The notes below the pieces were generated by a model. It was given only the letters and a program-made list of their open reading frames with translations. It searched no databases and was not told the DNA's origin. Below, one piece after another: positions 29,221 through 40,743 of a stretch of DNA of 64,000 nt; positions within the stretch are counted from its first letter, which is position 1; the number at the start of each line of letters is the position of its first letter. This stretch comes from Spartobacteria bacterium (GTDB lineage Bacteria > Verrucomicrobiota > Verrucomicrobiia > Chthoniobacterales > Chthoniobacteraceae): the NCBI GenBank assembly GCA_021324825.1, contig JAJPII010000002.1, positions 1 through 64,000 on the forward strand, written 5' to 3'. A program made the position numbers and the translations under genes.

Positions 29221-29852
29221 GAGATGAAAAGCCTTTCGCCCGCGCGCTCGTGTTGCATGGAAGCGATCTCCGCCAGCGGATTGAACCAACCGGCCTCCCC
29301 GCGCGTGACGAGGAGCGAAGCCCGCACCGCCGCCGGGGCCTCTCGCAGGCATTCGCGCAACACGCGCTGGCATCCTTCCTGGCCTATGCGGATCAGCTTC
29401 AACGCCGCGCCGCAAGCTCCCGCGAGCGTTTGGTACAGGTAAGCTGTGAGGGCCGTTCCCAGCGGCACGCCGCCGAGCGCCATCTGCCTCCCATAGACGG
29501 TGAGGTGGTGCCGCCCAAACGCTCCCGGGTATATCGCCTGGAGCGCCTTCAACCGCCGTGCGCCGAGTTGCAGGCTCGCTTCGCGCAATTCGCGGCAGAG
29601 CTTCCATGCGTCGATCTCCTCGTCCAATGTTTCGCAATCCTCCTGCGATTCGTAAGCGAACCGCAGGTAAGGCAATTCCAGGTTCCGCAGCGCGGGGATG
29701 GCTTGCCGCCTCAAAAACTCCAGCAGCGAAGCCTCATCGCGCACGATCCCCATCCGCGCGATCTGCTCCAGCCCCAGCGAGTGCGCGTACGCCCCGGTCG
29801 GGAAAAGCGCATCCGTCGTTTGCAAAAGAAACGGGAGCCATTCAGTGTCCAT
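29217..29852 (-). CDS. ureF: Urease accessory protein UreF
   Basis: 211 residues from ATG 29852, giving [20 protein letters not shown]; an in-frame ATG at 29867 adds five residues. Helical protein with the conserved [15 protein letters not shown] and [13 protein letters not shown]. It bridges UreD and UreG and gates GTP hydrolysis. The start region overlaps the ureE end. Confidence 0.93.
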   Translation of the reverse strand: MDTEWLPFLLQTTDALFPTGAYAHSLGLEQIARMGIVRDEASLLEFLRRQAIPALRNLELPYLRFAYESQEDCETLDEEIDAWKLCRELREASLQLGARRLKALQAIYPGAFGRHHLTVYGRQMALGGVPLGTALTAYLYQTLAGACGAALKLIRIGQEGCQRVLRECLREAPAAVRASLLVTRGEAGWFNPLAEIASMQHERAGERLFIS

Positions 29853-30264
29853 GCGTCGATGCGGCAAGCGGGTGGAAGACCTTGCTCACGCTTGTAAAGG
29901 AAACCGCCTCGCGCTGGAACAACTTGCGCGCCGACGGGTCATCCAGGGTAAACGCCGCGCCCTCTCCCGGCTCGATGGGGAGATGGAGGTTTCCAATCAT
30001 CCATCCCAGCCGCGCGCCCTCCCGTCCATCGCGGATGGCAATCTCAAGAAGCGGCTCGGGTCTTTGTGCAATGGCATAGAGGCTATCCCCGTCGCGAAAG
30101 AAAACCGCGCCGTCCGGCAGCGGTTCCTCAAGGTCAAACCCGAAGTCGCGCCCATCCTCCGCCATGCCGCGCCAGCGCCGCCGGGAAAGAGTGAGGCGAT
30201 CCGCCACGAGGACAATGCGCCGCGTCCCGTTTTCTCCAATGATTTTGTCTCGGATGATTTCCAT
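29842..30264 (-). CDS. ureE: Urease accessory nickel chaperone UreE
   Basis: 140 residues. N-terminal peptide-binding domain (RRIVLVADRLTLSRRRWRG) and C-terminal metal-binding domain (WMIGNLHLPIEPGEGAAFTL). The usual C-terminal histidine tail is very short (ends THGH), so it probably binds fewer nickel ions than long-tailed UreE proteins. A palindromic element lies in the 164-base gap between ureC and ureE. Confidence 0.93.
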   Translation of the reverse strand: MEIIRDKIIGENGTRRIVLVADRLTLSRRRWRGMAEDGRDFGFDLEEPLPDGAVFFRDGDSLYAIAQRPEPLLEIAIRDGREGARLGWMIGNLHLPIEPGEGAAFTLDDPSARKLFQREAVSFTSVSKVFHPLAASTHGH

Positions 30265-30313
30265 GATGGGTGCGGGCTGGTCCTAATCCGCCGCGCCGGG
30301 GCGGTTGCGTAAA

Positions 30314-30340
30314 TGGTAGAGGCGGCTGTGCCAGCCGCCT
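30314..30340. repeat. Palindromic element core between ureC and ureE
   Basis: TGGTAGAGGCGGCTGTGCCA and the following GCCGCCT form the same GGCGGCTG-TGC-CAGCCGCC hairpin seen at 1794 and 44146. It is followed by TGGAGCGGAAGG, a flank shared with the 44146 copy (TGGAACGGGAG). The long outer arm is absent. As RNA the hairpin would lie between the two urease gene blocks and could affect differential expression or mRNA decay. Confidence 0.8.
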
Positions 30341-30428
30341 GGAGCGGAAGGCAACCGTGTGTTTAGGCGGCCGGTACGGATCAAGCAAGCGATGACGGCG
30401 CGCTCCACACTCCGTTGGTTGCGGGCAA

Positions 30429-32177
<1,749 letters not shown>

Positions 32178-32178
32178 T

Positions 32179-32490
32179 CTAGAGTTTCCCGTTTATCCTG
32201 TTGTTAAGGCCGTGGACTTCGCGGGCGCCTGCGAGCGCCACCAGTTCCACTTCCCGCGTGTCGCCCGGCTCGAAGCGGACGGCCGTCCCCGCCGGGATGT
32301 TCAGCCGGAAACCCCTCGCCGCCTCGCGGTCGAATCGCAGCGCGGCATTGACCTCGTAAAAATGGAAGTGGCTGCCGATCTGTATCGGGCGGTCGCCGGT
32401 GTTCGCGACGGTGAGCGGCTTCGTTTCCAGGCCCGTGTTGGCTTCGAGCGGGCCGGCGCCTTCCTTCACGATGATTTCCCCGGGTGTCAT
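32179..32490 (-). CDS. ureB: Urease beta subunit
   Basis: 103 residues, beta-rich structural subunit. Conserved [52 protein letters not shown] and the ending [11 protein letters not shown]. It overlaps ureA by four bases (ATGA, 32487-32490) and abuts ureC. Confidence 0.97.
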   Translation of the reverse strand: MTPGEIIVKEGAGPLEANTGLETKPLTVANTGDRPIQIGSHFHFYEVNAALRFDREAARGFRLNIPAGTAVRFEPGDTREVELVALAGAREVHGLNNRINGKL

Positions 32491-32789
32491 CGGATGGGAT
32501 GATGGACGGTGACGAGCTTCGTCCCGTCCGGAAAGGTGGCTTCGACCTGCACCTCGTGGATCATCTCCGGCACGCCTTCCATGACGTCGCCTCTCTTCAG
32601 GATGGTCGTGCCGTGGCTCATCAACTCGGAGACCGATTTTCCGTCGCGGGCGCCTTCCATTATCTCGTAGGTGACGATTGCCATCGCCTCGGGATAGTTC
32701 AGCTTCAAACCCCGGGCTTGCCGCCTACGGGCCAGGTCCGCCGCCGTTACGACCATGAGCTTTTCCTGCTCGCGTGGTGTCAGGTGCAT
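32487..32789 (-). CDS. ureA: Urease gamma subunit
   Basis: 100 residues from ATG 32787-32789, chosen because it gives the standard [14 protein letters not shown] start. Conserved [23 protein letters not shown] and [23 protein letters not shown]. First gene of ureABC-EFGD. Divergent from the tail-specific protease gene with 75 bases between starts. No urea or nickel transporter genes are adjacent. Confidence 0.97.
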   Translation of the reverse strand: MHLTPREQEKLMVVTAADLARRRQARGLKLNYPEAMAIVTYEIMEGARDGKSVSELMSHGTTILKRGDVMEGVPEMIHEVQVEATFPDGTKLVTVHHPIR

Positions 32790-32820
32790 CGCAGCCGGAA
32801 CTTGTAACATCCGGGCGTTT

Positions 32821-32849
32821 TTGTGGACAGCGATTTTTTGTGATAGATT
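32821..32849 (+). promoter_or_regulatory. Possible sigma-70-type promoter for the tail-specific protease gene
   Basis: TTGTGG (32821-32826) and TAGATT (32844-32849) are separated by 17 bases, in the 75-base divergent gap between ureA and the protease gene. Only part of each consensus matches, and transcription would start about ten bases before the ATG. Suggestive, not established. Confidence 0.3.
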
Positions 32850-32864
32850 CCCGGCCTCGCACGC

Positions 32865-34976
32865 ATGAAACGGCTTGTTTTTATCTTCCTCCTGTTCGCC
32901 GCGCCGGCCTTCGCCCGGGATGTCGATCCCTCCCAGCTCGCCAGCACGGTGGGGCATCTTTTGAAGGAGGATCACTACAGCGGGCGGGCGTTCGACGAAG
33001 AACTGTCGCGCCGCGTGCTGCGGAATTACATGGATGATCTCGATTACGACCATCTTTACTTCACGCAGAAGGACATGACGGCGGTGGAAAACGCCTATGC
33101 GCCGGGCTTGGGCAACGAAGTTCTCGCCGGGAAGCTGGAGCCGGCCTGGAAAATCTTCGATGTGTACCGGCGGCGCGTCGAGGAACGGGTGGCGAAGGTG
33201 CGGGCGGTGCTGAAGGAGACGTTCGACTTTCACGGAAACGGCACGGTGGAAACCAGCCGGGAGCGTTCCCCCTGGCCGAAGGACGACGCGGAGGCCGACG
33301 CCGTCTGGCATGCCCGCATAGAGGGCGAACTCCTGGATGAGAAGCTGAGCGGCCACACCCTGGCGGCGGGCGAAGCGGTTCTCGAAAGGAATTGCGGCGA
33401 GACGTTGCGCGATCTCCACGAGGAGACCCGCAAGGAAATGACCGCCGCCTTCCTCTCCTCGCTGGCGCGCAGCTACGACCCGCACTCCGAGTATCTGACA
33501 AAGGAGGATCTGGATGACCTCGACAGCGACATGCGCCTTTCCATGGTCGGCATCGGCGCGGTGCTCACCGCCGAGGATGGCTTTGTAAAAGTGGTCGACC
33601 TGATCCCGGGCAGCCCGGCCAAGGCGGAAGGCCATCTTAAAGTAGGCGACCGCATCACGGGCGTCGCGCAAGCCCAGGGGGCGTTCATCGACGTAAGCGG
33701 CATGCGGCTCGACAAGGTGCTCGACAAGATACGGGGCAAGGCCGGGACCAGCGTGCGGTTGGAAGTCATGCCCCTGCACTCCACCGATCCTTCGCAGAAG
33801 CGGGTCGTGGAGATCGTCCGCCGGGAGATACGGCTGAAGGATGAGGAGGCGCGCGCCGAGATTATCGAGCCGTCCGGCGACGGCGGCAAGGCGCGGCGCC
33901 TGGGGTGGATAACCATTCCGTCCTTCTATGGGGAGGACCAGGCCGGGATTTCCAAACATCCCAAAAGCCTCACCCGCGACGTGCGCAAGCTCCTCAAGCG
34001 GCTGGAGGCCGAGAATATCCGCGGTCTCGTTCTCGACCTGCGGGGAGACGGCGGCGGTTTGCTGGCGGAAGCGGTGAGCCTCTCCGGCCTTTTCCTGGGC
34101 AAAGGCCCCGTCGTGCAGGTGAAGAACGGCGACGGCAGCATCGAAGTCGCCAGGTCGAACGCTTCCGCGGCTTACAACGGGCCGCTCGTCGTCCTGACAG
34201 ACCGCCTCACGGCTTCGGCGGCGGAGCTTTTCTCCGGCGCGCTCCAGGATTACGGGCGGGCGGTTATCCTCGGCGGCGAGCGCACGTTTGGCAAAGGGAC
34301 GGTGCAGGCGATTCTCGAACTGGGCGATTACCTCCGCGGCAGGGGCCGCAACAAGGATCAGGCCGGCGCGCTTCAACTGACCATCGCGAAATTCTACCGG
34401 GTGGCCGGCGGTTCAAACCAGTTGCAGGGCATCATCCCGGACATCCAGCTTCCTTCGCCCGAGGACCTCCCCTATTCCGGCGAGAGCGCGGTGAAAGACC
34501 CGCTGCCGTACGACCAGATAACGCCCGCCCCCTTCAAGAAGGAGGAGACGCGGCTTTTCCTGCCGGAGTTGCGGTCGCGCTCCGCGGCGCGCGTTGCGGC
34601 GAGCCCGGAGTTCGCCTATCTGGAGGAGGACTTGCAACGCGACCGGAAGAACCTTTCCCTGAACCAGACCTCCTTGAACGAAACAGCGCGCCGCGCCGTC
34701 ATGGCGGAGGAACACGCCCGCGCGGAGGAGCGGACCGCCGAGCGCTTGAAGCGTGGCGCTCCCCCGTTCAAGACCTATCTCCTGACGCTGGACAATATCC
34801 GCAAGCCCGGTCTGCAAGTCATGCCGGAGGACGAACGCAAGCCGGGCGAGGAGGAGGAAGGCAAAGTCGACGTGGTGCGCGAAGAATCTTTCCAGGTGCT
34901 TTCAGACCTGGTAACCCTCTCCCAGGCGGCCAAAACGGCGAGCATTACAAATATTCAAATAAACACCCGGCGGTAA
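32865..34976 (+). CDS. prc: Carboxy-terminal processing (tail-specific) protease, S41A family
   Basis: 703 residues, the long Prc-type form. Signal peptide ([16 protein letters not shown]), N-terminal helical domain (about 25-210), PDZ domain (about 215-320; [32 protein letters not shown]) and protease core. Ser451 lies in [15 protein letters not shown] and Lys477 in [14 protein letters not shown]-terminal helical region with [18 protein letters not shown] follows. It is a periplasmic serine/lysine protease that cleaves from C-termini. Followed by 305 bases without a gene. Confidence 0.95.
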   Translation: MKRLVFIFLLFAAPAFARDVDPSQLASTVGHLLKEDHYSGRAFDEELSRRVLRNYMDDLDYDHLYFTQKDMTAVENAYAPGLGNEVLAGKLEPAWKIFDVYRRRVEERVAKVRAVLKETFDFHGNGTVETSRERSPWPKDDAEADAVWHARIEGELLDEKLSGHTLAAGEAVLERNCGETLRDLHEETRKEMTAAFLSSLARSYDPHSEYLTKEDLDDLDSDMRLSMVGIGAVLTAEDGFVKVVDLIPGSPAKAEGHLKVGDRITGVAQAQGAFIDVSGMRLDKVLDKIRGKAGTSVRLEVMPLHSTDPSQKRVVEIVRREIRLKDEEARAEIIEPSGDGGKARRLGWITIPSFYGEDQAGISKHPKSLTRDVRKLLKRLEAENIRGLVLDLRGDGGGLLAEAVSLSGLFLGKGPVVQVKNGDGSIEVARSNASAAYNGPLVVLTDRLTASAAELFSGALQDYGRAVILGGERTFGKGTVQAILELGDYLRGRGRNKDQAGALQLTIAKFYRVAGGSNQLQGIIPDIQLPSPEDLPYSGESAVKDPLPYDQITPAPFKKEETRLFLPELRSRSAARVAASPEFAYLEEDLQRDRKNLSLNQTSLNETARRAVMAEEHARAEERTAERLKRGAPPFKTYLLTLDNIRKPGLQVMPEDERKPGEEEEGKVDVVREESFQVLSDLVTLSQAAKTASITNIQINTRR

Positions 34977-35029
34977 CGAATCCGTAACATACGCCCGCTA
35001 CATTTTCGTCATAGGAACGAGTGGTTGGG

Positions 35030-35250
35030 TAAGTGGATAAATGGGTTTGGACGCGGCTTAACCGCCGGGGAGAAAACAAGCGATTCGCCGTCACAGCCGG
35101 GCACGCCCGGCAGAGGCAGCCAACGCTTCGGAGATAACATGCGCGACAGACCCCCTTTCCCGGAGAAAGGGGAGATGAACTCGATTTTAACGAAACGGCA
35201 TTCGAGAAGACCGCATGGCGACTCCGTCCATTTGTCCATTTATCCATCCG
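35030..35250. repeat. Gene-free stretch with imperfect terminal inverted repeats and internal hairpins
   Basis: AAGTGGATAAATGGGTTTGG near 35031 is mirrored by CCATTTGTCCATTTATCCAT near 35228-35247 as an imperfect inverted repeat. Inside are GCCGGGC/GCCCGGC (about 35096-35111) and CCCCTTTC/GAAAGGGG (about 35152-35172). The layout resembles a non-autonomous mobile palindrome of about 220 bases. No second copy lies in this window, so this is unproven. No gene is seen between 34977 and 35281. Confidence 0.4.
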
Positions 35251-35281
35251 CTCCTTCCGCGGAGCTGAACCTGGCAAGGCC

Positions 35282-36844
35282 GTGAGCGTCTCCGAACTAA
35301 AGCCGCCCCAGATACGGGCTTTGCTGCTGTTGCTCGTCCTGCTCCCGTTCATCCCGACTGTGCTCATGCTGCGCCTCATGGTCGGCGCCGTGCAGACGGA
35401 ACACGAGATAGCCCAGGAAAGAATCGCCGATCTCTACCAGCGTTCGCTGGCCACCGTCGGCTCCTACCTGCCGAACCGCCTCAAGGCCGCCTCCTCGCTC
35501 GACCCGGGCGAGACGCCCCGGGAGCAATTCGAACAGCTCATCCTCGAGCACTCCATGGACGGCGCCTTGTTCTTCGACGAAAAAAGGCGGCTCGTCTTTC
35601 CAACGTCCGCGCCGAAACCGGGCGAAGAGCCCGTCCCGCCCAAGGTGTCGCAGGCCGAGGACTTCTCGCGCTCGATGGCCGCCCGGAGTCCCGACAAACT
35701 TGCCCACGCCTCCCTTCTTTCGTGGACGCCGCTCCCGGGCGCGCCGGACGGTCTTTATGTCATCCGAACCCGCATCCAGGGGGAAAACGTCGTCTTTCTC
35801 CGGCGGGGCAAGACCCTTTCCTCCCTGGTGCAGGCGTTCTATTCGCAGACGTTCGACCCCATCGTCTCCATCCGGATCCAGAATGAACGCGGCGAGTTCT
35901 TCCCGCGCATCCCAGCCCGGGGGGACGGCCCGTTCGTCCAGACAGCCATCGGCGATTGCCTTCCCGGCTGGCAGGTGCAGCTCTTCCTCAACAAATCGAA
36001 GGTCCTGGTGGAGGGCGGCGCGCAGGATCAACTCAAGGCCTACATTTGGATAGCCGCCGTCGCCATCGCGGGAGACCTTTTCATAGCCGGGGTAGCGGCG
36101 TTCGCGGTCAGCAGGCAGTTGAGATTGAATGAACTGCGGAACAGCTCGCTCGCCACGGTGTCGCATGAATTGAAGACCCCCATCGCCTCCGTGCGCATGT
36201 TGATAGACACCATACTCGAAGGCCGTTGCGAACGTCCCGGGCAGGCGCGCGAATACATCGAACTCATCTCCGGCGAGAACCACCGGCTCGGGCGCGTGGT
36301 CGAGAACTTCCTGGCCGCTTCCCGCATCGAGAGCGGCTCCTACTCCTTCAACAAGGTCGAGACGCCGCCCTCGGAAATCGTCGACGCCACACTGGAAGTC
36401 ATGGGCGCCCGCCTGAAAGCCGAGGGCTGCCGGCTCGATCTGAATGTGGACCCCGATCTCCCGCCCGTCCGCGTCGAGCGCGACGCGCTGGTCGTCGTCC
36501 TGGTCAACCTGCTCGAAAACGCCCTTAAATATTCGCCCGGGGAGAAGCGGATAAGCCTCGACGCCTATTCGAAAAACGGCGCCATCGTCTTCGAAGTGGG
36601 CGACAACGGCGCCGGCATCCCGTGGAAACACCGCAAGAAAATCTTCGAGCGCTTCTACCAGATCGACCAGAAACTTTCCCGCCGCCAGGAAGGAACTGGA
36701 CTTGGCTTGAGCATCGTCAAGTATATCGTGGAAGCGCATGGCGGCTCCGTCGCGGTCCGGAGCGGGCGCGAGGAAGGGAGCGTCTTCAGCATCAGCCTCC
36801 CTTCCGTGGCCGCGGCAACTGCCCTGACATGGAAACAGTCCTGA
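35282..36844 (+). CDS. Membrane sensor histidine kinase
   Basis: 520 residues from a GTG start. Membrane segments at about 12-34 and 254-275 flank a 220-residue extracytoplasmic sensor. A HisKA domain follows directly, with no HAMP linker visible (His295 in TVSHELKTPIASVR). The ATPase domain has N-box VLVNLLENALKYSP, G1 VGDNGAGIP, F-box FERFYQIDQ and G2 GTGLGLSIVKYIVEAHGG. It overlaps the response regulator by 16 bases, so the two are a pair. The stimulus is unknown. A TonB receptor gene follows the pair. Confidence 0.95.
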   Translation: MSVSELKPPQIRALLLLLVLLPFIPTVLMLRLMVGAVQTEHEIAQERIADLYQRSLATVGSYLPNRLKAASSLDPGETPREQFEQLILEHSMDGALFFDEKRRLVFPTSAPKPGEEPVPPKVSQAEDFSRSMAARSPDKLAHASLLSWTPLPGAPDGLYVIRTRIQGENVVFLRRGKTLSSLVQAFYSQTFDPIVSIRIQNERGEFFPRIPARGDGPFVQTAIGDCLPGWQVQLFLNKSKVLVEGGAQDQLKAYIWIAAVAIAGDLFIAGVAAFAVSRQLRLNELRNSSLATVSHELKTPIASVRMLIDTILEGRCERPGQAREYIELISGENHRLGRVVENFLAASRIESGSYSFNKVETPPSEIVDATLEVMGARLKAEGCRLDLNVDPDLPPVRVERDALVVVLVNLLENALKYSPGEKRISLDAYSKNGAIVFEVGDNGAGIPWKHRKKIFERFYQIDQKLSRRQEGTGLGLSIVKYIVEAHGGSVAVRSGREEGSVFSISLPSVAAATALTWKQS

Positions 36845-37515
36845 TCATCGAGGATGACGCCGCCATGATGCGGGGCCTGAAGGACAATTTCCAGTTCCAA
36901 GGCTACCGGGTAAAAACCGCGATCGACGGCGAACAAGGGCTTCAGGAAGCCCTGAAAGGCTCGCCCGACCTCATCATCCTCGACATCATGCTGCCCAAGG
37001 TAAACGGCTACGAAATCTGCCGTTACCTGCGCGAGGAAAAGAAAGAGATGCCGATCATCATGCTCACCGCGAAGGGGAACGAGGCCGACATCGTCCTGGG
37101 CCTCAAACTGGGCGCCGATGACTACGTCACCAAGCCCTTCAGCATAAAGGAACTGCTCGCCCGCAGCGAAGCCTTCCTCCGCCGCCGCCGCGAGAAGGAG
37201 TCGCCCCTCCACGCCTTTGGCGATTGCCTCCTTAACCTCACGGCCCGCAGGCTCACCCGCGCCGGGGAAGAGGTGAAACTCTCGCCGAAGGAATTCGAGC
37301 TCCTGAGCTTCCTCCTGAAGAAAACCGGGCACGCCGTCAGCCGGGACGAGATACTCAATACCGTGTGGGGTTACGATTGCCTCGTCACCCCCCGGAGCAT
37401 CGACCGTTTTGTGAACGCCCTGAGGCAAAAAATCGAACCCGACCCGCAGCGGCCCGTCTATATCCAGACCGTGCGGGAGTTCGGCTACAAATTTATCGTC
37501 GAGCAACCGGCTTGA
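36829..37515 (+). CDS. OmpR-family response regulator
   Basis: 228 residues. Receiver domain with METVLIIEDDAAM, phosphoacceptor Asp52 in LIILDIMLPKVNG, LTAKGNEAD and Lys in YVTKPFS. A winged-helix DNA-binding domain follows (about 130-225; VKLSPKEFELLSFLLK, SRDEILNTVWGYD, VNALRQKIEPDPQRPVYIQT). Cognate partner of the overlapping histidine kinase. The TonB-dependent receptor gene begins 36 bases downstream and may be cotranscribed. Confidence 0.95.
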   Translation: METVLIIEDDAAMMRGLKDNFQFQGYRVKTAIDGEQGLQEALKGSPDLIILDIMLPKVNGYEICRYLREEKKEMPIIMLTAKGNEADIVLGLKLGADDYVTKPFSIKELLARSEAFLRRRREKESPLHAFGDCLLNLTARRLTRAGEEVKLSPKEFELLSFLLKKTGHAVSRDEILNTVWGYDCLVTPRSIDRFVNALRQKIEPDPQRPVYIQTVREFGYKFIVEQPA

Positions 37516-37551
37516 CCTCTTCGGGCAAGATCGCTACAAACCAACGCAGAA

Positions 37552-39615
37552 ATGAACGCCGCACCTTCCCCAGGCTGCCGGAATATATTCCTGCGGGCGG
37601 CTTTTTATCTGGCGTTGACGGCCTGCGCGCTCGCTGAAAACGACCCCGGCGCGACGGAGCAAACCCAGGCGTCCGCGCCGGGAGTTTCGGGCCTAAGCCT
37701 CGAGCAGTTGATGGATGTGCAGGTGACAACCGTCGCCCGCGAGGAGAGCACCGTCGGCGAATCGCCCGCGGCGGTCTTCGTCATCACGCAGGAGATGATT
37801 CACCGCTCCGGCGCGACCACCATCGCCGAACTGCTGAGGATGGTTCCGGGCATGGACGTCGCCCGCGTCAACGGGCATACGTGGGACATCAGCGCCCGGG
37901 GTTTTAATAATTCCATCGCGGGCAAAATGCTTGTGCAGATCGACGGGCGGACCCTCTACACCCCCGTCTATTCCATCGTTTACTGGGATACCGTGGACTA
38001 CCCGCTCGAAGACATCGAGCGCATCGAAGTCATCCGCGGGCCCGGCGGGAGCGTCTGGGGGGCCAACGCCGTCAACGGCATCATCAACATCATCACCAAA
38101 TCCGCCAAGGACACCCAGGGCGGGCTTGCCAGCGTCGGCGGCGGAACCTCCCCGCAGAGTTTCGGCGAATTCCGTTTCGGCGGAAAATTGAGCGATAACC
38201 TTTACTACCGCGCCTACGGCAAATGGTCCGACTTCCCGGATGAGTTCAACGCCCTCGCCAGTTCGCACGACCGGTGGTACGAAGGGCGCCTCGGCATGCG
38301 CATCGACTGGACGCCGAACACCGAGGATTCCTTTACGCTGCAAGGCGATTGGTTCGACAGCGTCGCCGACCAGGAGACCTTCGTCGCGCAACCCGCGCCG
38401 CCGTTTTCTATGCCGTATTTCCACCCGGAAATCACGGACGGCGCAAACGTGCTCGGGCGCTGGAAACGCTCGCTCGGCAAGGATTCAAATCTTGAGGTCC
38501 AGGCGTATTGGGATCGTTTCGACCAGGACCTTGGCCGCGAAGCCCGCTTCGTCATCAACACGTACGATCTCGACTTTCACCACGAATTCCCGCTCGGCTC
38601 CAGGCAGAAGATCGTTTACGGCGCCGGCTATCGCCTGACCGAATTCAGCTTCCGGTCGAGCATCGGGGATAATGGATTCGCCCTGAACGGCAGTCCCGAC
38701 AGCCGGAACAGCCAGCTCTTCAGCGCCTTCATTCAGGATCAGATCACGATCATCCCCGAACGGTTTTCGCTGACGGTCGGCTCCAAGTTCGAACACAACG
38801 ACTTCACCGGGTTCGAAGCGCAGCCCACGGGCCGGATTCTCTGGACGCCCACCAAACGGCAGACGGTATGGTTCTCGGTCTCGCGGGCCGTGCGGACGCC
38901 GGGTTTCATCGAGGATAGCGTCCAGATCACCACCCCGCCCGCGTCACCCGCGGCGCCCGTCTTCCCTCAACTCGTCGGCAACACCGGGCTGGCGTCGGAG
39001 AAAGTCGTGGCGTACGAACTCGGGTATCGCGCCGCGGTCACGGACAAACTCTCCCTGGACATCGCCTCGTTTTACAATGTTTACGACGACCTGACCGTCT
39101 TCGTGCCGGGCAAGATTTCCACCCTCCAGGGGCTGCCCGTACTGCCTCTCTACCCCGCCAACCGGATGACAGGGGACACCTACGGAGTCGAGGTTTCGAC
39201 GACCTGGCAGGCGGAGCCCTGGTGGCAGCTTTACGGAAGCTACAGCTACCTGAAGATGGAAATGACCGGCCAGACCGGCGGCCTCGGCGCCGTCGGCAGA
39301 AGCCTTGTGACGGAGCAGGTCGTCGCGACGGAGAACGGAAGTCCGCAGAACATGGTGTACATCCGCTCCTCGTGGGACCTTCCTGCCCACTTCCAATTCG
39401 ACCTCATCGGCCGGTATGTCGATTGGCTCCTGCTGACCCCGAACGTGCCGGGCTACATCACCCTCGACGCGCGCCTGGCCTGGAAACCATGCAAGAATAT
39501 CGAGCTATCCGTGGTCGGCCAGAATCTGTTGGACAACCATCATCCGGAAGTCAGCGCGGCGTCCCCGGTCGAGATCGAACGGAGCGTCTTCGCCAAGGCC
39601 GCCTACTTCTGGTAG
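37552..39615 (+). CDS. TonB-dependent outer membrane receptor
   Basis: 687 residues. Signal sequence (NIFLRAAFYLALTACALAE), then a start of the plug typical of one receptor class: LEQLMDVQVTTVAREESTVG. The plug reads AAVFVITQEMIHRSGATTIA through IEVIRGPGGSVWGANAVNGI, and a beta-barrel ends in aromatic YFW. It imports a ligand (siderophore, vitamin or glycan) using TonB energy, and the ligand is not readable. No cobalamin riboswitch or Fur-box-like site was seen in the 36 bases upstream. Confidence 0.93.
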   Translation: MNAAPSPGCRNIFLRAAFYLALTACALAENDPGATEQTQASAPGVSGLSLEQLMDVQVTTVAREESTVGESPAAVFVITQEMIHRSGATTIAELLRMVPGMDVARVNGHTWDISARGFNNSIAGKMLVQIDGRTLYTPVYSIVYWDTVDYPLEDIERIEVIRGPGGSVWGANAVNGIINIITKSAKDTQGGLASVGGGTSPQSFGEFRFGGKLSDNLYYRAYGKWSDFPDEFNALASSHDRWYEGRLGMRIDWTPNTEDSFTLQGDWFDSVADQETFVAQPAPPFSMPYFHPEITDGANVLGRWKRSLGKDSNLEVQAYWDRFDQDLGREARFVINTYDLDFHHEFPLGSRQKIVYGAGYRLTEFSFRSSIGDNGFALNGSPDSRNSQLFSAFIQDQITIIPERFSLTVGSKFEHNDFTGFEAQPTGRILWTPTKRQTVWFSVSRAVRTPGFIEDSVQITTPPASPAAPVFPQLVGNTGLASEKVVAYELGYRAAVTDKLSLDIASFYNVYDDLTVFVPGKISTLQGLPVLPLYPANRMTGDTYGVEVSTTWQAEPWWQLYGSYSYLKMEMTGQTGGLGAVGRSLVTEQVVATENGSPQNMVYIRSSWDLPAHFQFDLIGRYVDWLLLTPNVPGYITLDARLAWKPCKNIELSVVGQNLLDNHHPEVSAASPVEIERSVFAKAAYFW

Positions 39616-39617
39616 CC

Positions 39618-40043
39618 TTACTTCTTCGGCGAAGGCGAGGGCGCAGGGGAAGCGCCGCCTTTGACCGGCTTCGGGCCGAATCGCACGGAGAGGGCCGTCA
39701 GCTTGCCGGTCGCGTCCTTCGTCACCTTTCCACCGCAATCATCGCCCACCACCGCGTCCTTGAGCGTCGCCACGGCGCCGTTCTTCATGATCTTCGTGGT
39801 CGCGGTGACATTGAAGACGCGGGGCGTCTTGCCTTCCAGGGTGAAGGTGCTCGCCTTCACATCCACGGCGCTCACCTTGCCGTGAAAGGGATAAGTGCTT
39901 TCCTTCGCCACGGATGCGGAGGCGGAAGGGGCGGCGGATGGAGCCGCGCTGGGTTGGGCTTTTGCCTTCGCGTGAAGCGTGGCGGGCGTCAAGGCGAGGC
40001 AGAGGAGAGCCGCAATGGCGGCGGGGATCGCTATTCTTTTCAC
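39618..40043 (-). CDS. Small secreted protein with a DUF5666-like beta domain
   Basis: 141 residues. Signal peptide (AIPAAIAALLCLALTPATLHA), low-complexity linker of Pro-Ser-Ala repeats (PSAAPSAAPSASAS), then a beta-barrel-like domain (FHGKVSAVDVKASTFTLEG, ATTKIMKNGAVATLKDAVVG). This resembles small OB-like DUF5666 domains. Lysine-rich ends. The stop lies two bases from the convergent TonB receptor stop. Function unknown. Confidence 0.65.
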   Translation of the reverse strand: MKRIAIPAAIAALLCLALTPATLHAKAKAQPSAAPSAAPSASASVAKESTYPFHGKVSAVDVKASTFTLEGKTPRVFNVTATTKIMKNGAVATLKDAVVGDDCGGKVTKDATGKLTALSVRFGPKPVKGGASPAPSPSPKK

Positions 40044-40155
40044 GTAGGGGATCTCTTTCTAGGCTGGGGGTTTTGGAAAAGCGCGCGCGGGCGTCGCGAC
40101 GGCTTAACCCCTCCTTTGTAACGGAGGCCGCGACCCGTGTCCATCCTCTTTTTTA

Positions 40156-40599
40156 TCAGTCGAGATCGAGCGAACCAAGCAGGCCGTTGTTTATCCTGCC
40201 GGTAACCGCCAAGCCGTTATCCCGCTGGTAATCGCGGATCGCCTGCCGGGCCATCGGGCCAATAACCCCGTCAATGTCCCCGTGGTAATACCCCTTTTTC
40301 GCCAGGGCTTGTTCGACAGCCGCCTCCAGGGATTCATGGGAATCGTCCACCACGCGGCCCTGGTAGGTTCCGTAGTAAGGCGGCGGGTAATCATAAGGAT
40401 ACGGGTAACCATAAGGCCCCCAATACCCCGGGTAGAACCCCACGCCAAACAAAACTCCGCCATGGTAATAACCCCTGCCGTAATATGCTCCGTGCCCCCA
40501 ATAACGGCCATGCCCGTGATCGTGATCGTGGGCTGAAGCGGCTCCGGTCAATGCGAGGGCGGCGCCCAGACTCAACGCGAACTTGAATAGAGATTTCAT
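40156..40599 (-). CDS. Secreted peptidoglycan-binding domain protein with His/Gly/Tyr-rich region
   Basis: 147 residues from ATG 40597-40599. Signal peptide (FKFALSLGAALALTGAASA), a histidine cluster HDHDHGHGRYWGHG, a Gly/Tyr/Pro-rich stretch (about 35-85) and a C-terminal PG_binding_1 domain (LAKKGYYHGDIDGVIGPMAR, then AIRDYQRDNGLAVTG). The histidine cluster could bind metal. It probably attaches to the cell wall. A longer antisense frame overlapping the STAND gene is a shadow. Confidence 0.85.
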   Translation of the reverse strand: MKSLFKFALSLGAALALTGAASAHDHDHGHGRYWGHGAYYGRGYYHGGVLFGVGFYPGYWGPYGYPYPYDYPPPYYGTYQGRVVDDSHESLEAAVEQALAKKGYYHGDIDGVIGPMARQAIRDYQRDNGLAVTGRINNGLLGSLDLD

Positions 40600-40743
40600 A
40601 AAATTGGTTTCCCGGTGAAAATACGCCTCCCCCGGCGATCTTTCAACCATCCAGGTTATTGGAAACGCCGGAATCGCCTGAATATGCCGCTCGCGTCGGC
40701 ATTGCACCGTGCGGGGCGCTTCTGATACGCTTGCATTCCCCCT

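Noticed and set aside
32790-34376. N-terminal extension of the ureA frame
   Set aside because: Antisense shadow of the tail-specific protease. UreA begins at its standard MHLTPRE.
37516-37551. Cobalamin riboswitch or Fur box before the TonB receptor
   Set aside because: The gap is only 36 bases and shows no conserved riboswitch boxes or iron-box palindrome.
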